Below, one piece after another: positions 29,674 to 33,764 of a stretch of DNA of 33,764 nt. Origin of the DNA: a bacterium (lineage in GTDB: Bacteria > Patescibacteriota > Saccharimonadia > UBA4664); assembly GCA_027449805.1 (NCBI GenBank), contig DAIDKY010000001.1:1-33764 (forward strand). Reading direction: 5' to 3'. The notes below the pieces were generated by a model. That model was not told the origin of the DNA, ran no database searches, and saw nothing but the letters and a program-made list of their open reading frames with translations. The first letter of the stretch is position 1; every line of letters begins with the position of its first letter. Both the position numbers and the translations under genes were made by a program.

Positions 29674-31178
29674 TGGCAAAAGCACGAACAATCATCCCTC
29701 GAAACGGTTATAGTTTAGCCCTTTTCGGAACGTTTATTATTGGAGTAATTTTCCGATTCTGGCATCTGTCGACATTACCTCCGGGCCTTGCGCCGGGCGA
29801 AGCACAGATCGGCGTTGCGGCCTATAATTTGCTTCATCACGGTATTTGGCCGAGTTTTAGTCTCGCAAGCGGCGGCAGTCCGGTACTTGTTGTTCTCGAA
29901 GCTATAAGTATATGGCTGTTTGGATTATCGCCCTGGATCCTTCGACTAGTTCCAGCCATTATCGGAGTCGGTGCGATTGCTACGACCTATCTATGGGCGC
30001 GGTCGTGGCTAGGAGAGCGCCCAGCCGTACTGACAGCCTTTCTAATGGCTGTTACGCCCTGGAGTGTAACAATCAGTCGTAACGTAGAGCCTGCCGCGTT
30101 AGCGCCGCTTCTGCTAACACTCCTCCTTTGGCTGGCAACTCGTCTTTGGCATGACCGCAGTACGATTAATTTGACCTACTTCGGACTTGTTGTAGCCATT
30201 GCGAGCTTGAGCGGGCCGGTTGGTTGGGGTGCGTTACTCGTAACTTTGGCTGCCGCCCTGGCGGTGACGATTGGACACAAGACACGGCCAAGACTCCACG
30301 ACGCCGGACTATGGCTGGGTATGGCAATGATTGCCGTTATTCCGGCGCTGCTAGTCGTAGCTCGTCATAATCATAACGGTCGTACCGTCTTTACCTCAAA
30401 CACCTTCACTCAATATCTTGACGGATTATTTAACACGATTCGCGGGCTTCAACTTCATGGTGACGATAACTATTTCCATAATTTGGGCGGCGTACCCTTA
30501 CTTAATGCTTTCGTCGGCATCGTTTTTCTTGCGGGTGTATTAGTTGCGATTACGAACTGGAAGAACCGTACCAGACGGGCGCTGTTGGTAGCATCACTTG
30601 TTGCTTTGCTTCCAGCCTTTCTCTCGCCTGCGACTGCCCCGGATGCCGCCAGGCTTATTCTTTTCCTTCCCTTAAGCCTTGCCCTGGCCAGTATTGGAAT
30701 CTTCTATATGCTGGGAGTTTGGTACGCAACCTTTCCGATCAACTCTGCCGCGCGACTGGCAGGACAGCTTCTTATGCTGCTTCTCCTTGTTTTGACGCTA
30801 TACATAGGTTATTTACAGTACTTTGTGGCTTGGTCGCACTCATCCGATACCCATCGCGCCTATAACGACGCTGCTGTAGGTATGGCAACATGGATTGAGA
30901 AACTACCTAAGGGATCAAACCCGGTTATTGTAGCCAATAACGATGATGCAATGGTTCTGCAGTATATGCTGATTAAAGATCCGTCATATCGTGTAGTCAC
31001 CGTGCAGAAATCAACTCCACTATTATCACAACGCCCGCTTCATCTTGTAATTGCGGCTGCATATTTGGACCCGATGGTTGCCCAATTAAAAACCGCAGCG
31101 CCCGGCGCCGCGCTACAGGCGCATCAATCGACCTTCGACGGAGCAGATCTCTACTTTACTTATGACATTACCAAATAA
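29673..31178 (+). CDS. GT39/ArnT-like membrane glycosyltransferase
   Basis: A 501-residue polytopic protein with about 11 hydrophobic segments and a soluble C-terminal domain (about residues 400-501). It resembles GT-C enzymes that use polyprenyl-phosphate sugars. The first external loop reads STLPPGLAPGEAQIGVAAYNLL, the place where the family has PPGL..DEA. Here the aspartate is replaced by glycine but the glutamate remains. The segment MAVTPWSVTISRNVEPAAL matches the SP..LR conserved loop. Start overlaps the GtrA stop by one base. The donor sugar and acceptor cannot be read from sequence. Confidence 0.8.
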   Translation: MAKARTIIPRNGYSLALFGTFIIGVIFRFWHLSTLPPGLAPGEAQIGVAAYNLLHHGIWPSFSLASGGSPVLVVLEAISIWLFGLSPWILRLVPAIIGVGAIATTYLWARSWLGERPAVLTAFLMAVTPWSVTISRNVEPAALAPLLLTLLLWLATRLWHDRSTINLTYFGLVVAIASLSGPVGWGALLVTLAAALAVTIGHKTRPRLHDAGLWLGMAMIAVIPALLVVARHNHNGRTVFTSNTFTQYLDGLFNTIRGLQLHGDDNYFHNLGGVPLLNAFVGIVFLAGVLVAITNWKNRTRRALLVASLVALLPAFLSPATAPDAARLILFLPLSLALASIGIFYMLGVWYATFPINSAARLAGQLLMLLLLVLTLYIGYLQYFVAWSHSSDTHRAYNDAAVGMATWIEKLPKGSNPVIVANNDDAMVLQYMLIKDPSYRVVTVQKSTPLLSQRPLHLVIAAAYLDPMVAQLKTAAPGAALQAHQSTFDGADLYFTYDITK

Positions 31179-31938
31179 ACACCACAATAATCGACCTATC
31201 GATTTAAGTATCGTAATACCAGCCTATCAAGAGGCTGGTATCATCGTGCAGACACTCGAAAGTCTGGCTCAATGGCTGGGCACCCATGATTACGGCGAGG
31301 TTGAAATTGTTGTAGTCGTAGCGGATTCACCGGATGGCACGGCAGGATTGGTACGCTCTCGGTCAAACCGTTTTAAACATTTTCAGCTCATAGAACCAGG
31401 CAGCCGCGTCGGCAAAGGCCGAGACGTACGCGCTGGTATTTTGCACTCAAATGGCCGCTATCGACTGTTTATGGACGCTGATTTGGCGACACCTCTCAAG
31501 CATCTCGATGATATCTACGGGCTAATGCGGCGTAACGTCGAGATTGGTATTGCCGTTCGAAATCTGGCACGGATCCACCCTGGACTATTGCGTCGAGTCG
31601 TTTCGGAATTTGGGAACATCCTAGCCCAAATAATTCTATTGCCCGGTATTCGCGATACACAGTGCGGCTTTAAGGTTTTTCGTGCTGATGTGGCGGAGGC
31701 AGTTTTTCGCCGTCTCACCATTCTTGGCTGGGGCTTTGATCTCGAGGTACTGTCGATTGCTCGTAAACTTGGGTATAAGATACAAACATTCGAAGCACCT
31801 GACTGGACCGATCCCAAAGCCCATCTTGATGGCCTATCGAACGACTCGGTTATTGATGCCGCCTTGCAGACCTTTGGCGACCTTATCCGAGTGCGCCTAA
31901 ATCTCTGGCGTGGAGCGTATCGATCGCCCGAGAAGTAA
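31162..31938 (+). CDS. GT2 glycosyltransferase, dolichyl-phosphate sugar synthase type
   Basis: The 258-residue enzyme matches the DPM1/ALG5-like branch of family 2. DLSIVIPAYQEAGII opens the nucleotide-binding fold, MDADLATPL holds the DxD metal site, and DTQCGFKVFRADVA with WGFDLEVL are typical of polyprenyl-phosphate glucosyl/mannosyltransferases. It lacks the C-terminal membrane helices some relatives have. It probably makes the lipid-linked sugar used by its neighbours. ATG 31162 lies inside the upstream gene (17-nt overlap). Its 3' end overlaps a convergent regulator gene by 56 nt. Confidence 0.88.
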   Translation: MTLPNKHHNNRPIDLSIVIPAYQEAGIIVQTLESLAQWLGTHDYGEVEIVVVVADSPDGTAGLVRSRSNRFKHFQLIEPGSRVGKGRDVRAGILHSNGRYRLFMDADLATPLKHLDDIYGLMRRNVEIGIAVRNLARIHPGLLRRVVSEFGNILAQIILLPGIRDTQCGFKVFRADVAEAVFRRLTILGWGFDLEVLSIARKLGYKIQTFEAPDWTDPKAHLDGLSNDSVIDAALQTFGDLIRVRLNLWRGAYRSPEK

Positions 31939-32197
31939 CGATCTGCCAACGATATAGATCATTTTCTAGCATCTGATAGCCCGACAGCGTAAGACCGTAA
32001 ATATGATTGCGTCTAAACTCGATCCAATCATGCCGGATCATAATCTGTAGATTGTCATGTAATGTCGCAGGGGACAGTTCAATTTCGCCAAAGGTATCGA
32101 TCGTAACTCGCGACATGATATCTCTTGCTCGAGCGGGATTACGAACTAATGACAGCAAAATATGAAAGCGAACAGGTGATAGAGGTAGGGTTTTCAT
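31883..32197 (-). CDS. winged-helix transcriptional regulator (PadR/MarR-like)
   Basis: This 104-residue protein has a winged-helix pattern: LSPVRFHILLSLVRNPARARDIMSRV (helices 1-2), ELSPATLHDNLQIMIRHDWIEF (recognition helix and helix 4), then RRNHIYGLTLSGYQMLEND as wing and dimer helix. The LTLSGYQML motif is typical of PadR-like proteins. The start at 32197 has AAGG upstream on this strand. It shares 56 nt with the end of the GT2 gene. The segment AATCGTGATT in its upstream region (32233-32224, reverse strand) resembles the operator arms at 14017-14049. Targets are unknown. Confidence 0.7.
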   Translation of the reverse strand: MKTLPLSPVRFHILLSLVRNPARARDIMSRVTIDTFGEIELSPATLHDNLQIMIRHDWIEFRRNHIYGLTLSGYQMLENDLYRWQIVTSRAIDTLHARDLGALG

Positions 32198-32242
32198 ACC
32201 ATTACCTTACTCGCTCGTAATTAAATCACGATTAAACAAATG

Positions 32243-33764
32243 CTAGTAGAGCTTGTAGAGATAGATCGAATAACCGATCTTGGCTATTGGCTTACGCTCA
32301 CGAAGGTAGTTGTAACCGACATAATTATCTAATTTCGCGTAATACCTATCATTCTCCAAGAATGTTTCCGAGACTGCAATATACTGACCGGTGTATGGCT
32401 TATCCTGGGCATGCCAGACTCTGATGCGAGGATTGGACCCAGAAGGGAAATAGTAACTTGGCAGGCCGCCGCCAAAGTAATCGATTGCGGCTTGGTTAAT
32501 ATGATGATCCACGAGATATGTCTTAAGGCGACCCAGGTCTTGTCCCCAATCTAGGCTTGAATCAGAGAAATAAGCGTTAGCGTTGGCCGGTCCGCCAATC
32601 AACTCGTTGAAATAGGCTAGAAACGATGGAGAAATCCATAATGTCGCACCAGCGTACCAGGCCAAAAGTAAACCAAGAACCACCGAAAAACCGATCTTAA
32701 CCCTGGTTCTGGTAATCCGCCAGCTCAAACGCACAATCGCAATCGCGGCAAGAACGAAGAGGGGAATGTAAATCGGCAGAATATGACGCAGCCCGAGATC
32801 AAGATTACCCATTACGGCGATTAAGAAATATAGGACGACAAAGACGCCGAGCACGAACTCCAACAGGTGACGCTGGCTGTAATCGACAAGATGTTTCCAG
32901 ATAGCTAGCGGGCGCCGACTAATGATACGTATCGTTGCCAGGGTCAAGGTTGTGAAGCCAATAATCAAAAACGATAGTTGGGTCTTAAGACTAAAGAGGA
33001 CCGGAAAGTACGCATGAAAGCTTTGATTGGTGACCTGACCCATAAAGTAGGTAGTATTACCGCCGGCGACACGATCTAGAACCATAATAACCCCAAGTAC
33101 ATACTGAACGATCGGCTTAAAGAACGGATTCGGCGATAATGTAACCATGAATTGGCCGATAGCTTTGCCAAAATTTACCGGCAATGAGTAGGTAATAAGC
33201 CGCTGTTGTACCGAAGCCGGCATATTAATTGTCTGCGGCACGTAATAGAGCCAGATTATCACCAAGCTGACCAGCGATGCGAGAATTAGCCCTCCGCTAT
33301 AGAGCTTTAGTCGCTGAACCCTTGTTTTTGGTTTGTTCCAGGCGCCGACCATAAATAGAGTAATGATAAATAGCACTGGATAGAGTAAGACTGAGGAGAA
33401 TTTTGTAAGTTGCGCCACGGCCAGACCTATCCCTAACAGTAGTAAGTTCATCTTACTCGGACGATCAATATAGCGGACAAACGCAACCAGTGCCACGAAC
33501 ATGAACATGGCAGCACCCAGATCAGTCGTAACAAGAATCGCGTTTGCTAGAATATTAGGCGACAAGGTATAGAAAAAAAGGCTCAATAGAGCCGTGCCAA
33601 TGCCATAACGGCGACGCAGCCAAAGATATAACCAGGCGCCAAAACCAACGCTCAGGAGAAGAATCGGCAGCCTGGCCCAGAACAGAATCGCACCTGCATT
33701 ATTGCCGGAGGCATAAAGAAAGGCCCAGCCGGTATCCCACTCAGCGTTGGCCATGGTCGACCAT
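32243..33764 (-). CDS. GT39/PMT-like membrane glycosyltransferase (N terminus beyond window)
   Basis: The reverse frame is open to the right edge: upstream of the in-frame ATG at 33754 it continues without a stop. The fragment starts within the region EWDTGWAFLYASGN and WARLPILLLSVGFGAWLYLWLRRR, normally preceded in this family by a first helix and catalytic DE loop. About 100 N-terminal residues are probably missing. At least ten membrane helices are visible, with a C-terminal soluble part containing YFGGGLPSYYFP and SSLDWGQDLGRL, characteristic of a Patescibacteria-type membrane mannosyltransferase-like group. It is likely a second lipid-linked sugar transferase. It ends 45 nt from the regulator gene start. 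Confidence 0.8.
   Translation of the reverse strand, partial: WSTMANAEWDTGWAFLYASGNNAGAILFWARLPILLLSVGFGAWLYLWLRRRYGIGTALLSLFFYTLSPNILANAILVTTDLGAAMFMFVALVAFVRYIDRPSKMNLLLLGIGLAVAQLTKFSSVLLYPVLFIITLFMVGAWNKPKTRVQRLKLYSGGLILASLVSLVIIWLYYVPQTINMPASVQQRLITYSLPVNFGKAIGQFMVTLSPNPFFKPIVQYVLGVIMVLDRVAGGNTTYFMGQVTNQSFHAYFPVLFSLKTQLSFLIIGFTTLTLATIRIISRRPLAIWKHLVDYSQRHLLEFVLGVFVVLYFLIAVMGNLDLGLRHILPIYIPLFVLAAIAIVRLSWRITRTRVKIGFSVVLGLLLAWYAGATLWISPSFLAYFNELIGGPANANAYFSDSSLDWGQDLGRLKTYLVDHHINQAAIDYFGGGLPSYYFPSGSNPRIRVWHAQDKPYTGQYIAVSETFLENDRYYAKLDNYVGYNYLRERKPIAKIGYSIYLYKLY

Noticed and set aside
1..33764. tRNA genes, CRISPR arrays, insertion sequences, phage attachment sites
   Set aside because: All intergenic gaps were read for cloverleaf signatures, regularly spaced repeats and terminal inverted repeats; none was seen.

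Overview
The window reads as a chromosomal segment of a Patescibacteria/CPR bacterium, most likely Saccharibacteria (TM7). This assignment is inferred from gene content and protein character, not from a database search. The signs are short intergenic gaps, compact core proteins (an aspartyl-tRNA synthetase without its GAD domain, a DnaX without the zinc module), many apparently leaderless starts, and a protein between rplL and dnaX that I only associate with CPR genomes. UGA is used as a stop, so the code looks standard. No tRNA, rRNA, CRISPR array or transposase was seen.

Layout. 1-2751: accessory region with a partial gene end, a retropepsin-like aspartic protease and three unrecognised proteins, two of them membrane proteins. 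2752-3445: no protein gene. It carries a good sigma70-type promoter, a roughly 490-nt strongly self-complementary transcript ending in a terminator (candidate structured RNA, the main novelty here), and the purB promoter with a leader hairpin. 3446-6478: purB, a MYG1/DHH-like protein and a small membrane protein. 6518-10554: a small protein coupled to a Y-family DNA polymerase, a MarP-like membrane serine protease, thioredoxin reductase, and a convergent cupin. 10663-14001: aspS and typA. 14101-18510: a small membrane protein, then an envelope/sensing group (signal-peptide protein, soluble PAS histidine kinase, polyprenyl diphosphate synthase, zinc-ribbon membrane protein).

18605-25574: the classical secE-nusG-rplK-rplA and rplJ-rplL ribosomal block, with an L1-type site before rplA and an L10 leader before rplJ. 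It is interrupted by a reverse-strand gene and a dcd-tmk-thyX cassette that could take dCTP to dTDP. The ThyX is a double-length protein whose signature motif appears split between its two halves. 25699-29149: the CPR-type conserved protein, dnaX and dnaB. 29221-33764: cell-surface glycosylation genes (GtrA flippase-like protein, a membrane glycosyltransferase, a DPM1-like GT2), a winged-helix regulator, and a second membrane glycosyltransferase running off the right edge.

Regulation. Two start modes alternate. One has a -10 box ending 6-10 nt before the start codon (leaderless or nearly so). The other has a real 5' UTR with a Shine-Dalgarno sequence, typical of ribosomal, purB, dcd and replication genes. 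In two places a terminator hairpin runs directly into an extended -10 box, so one short segment ends a gene and starts the next.
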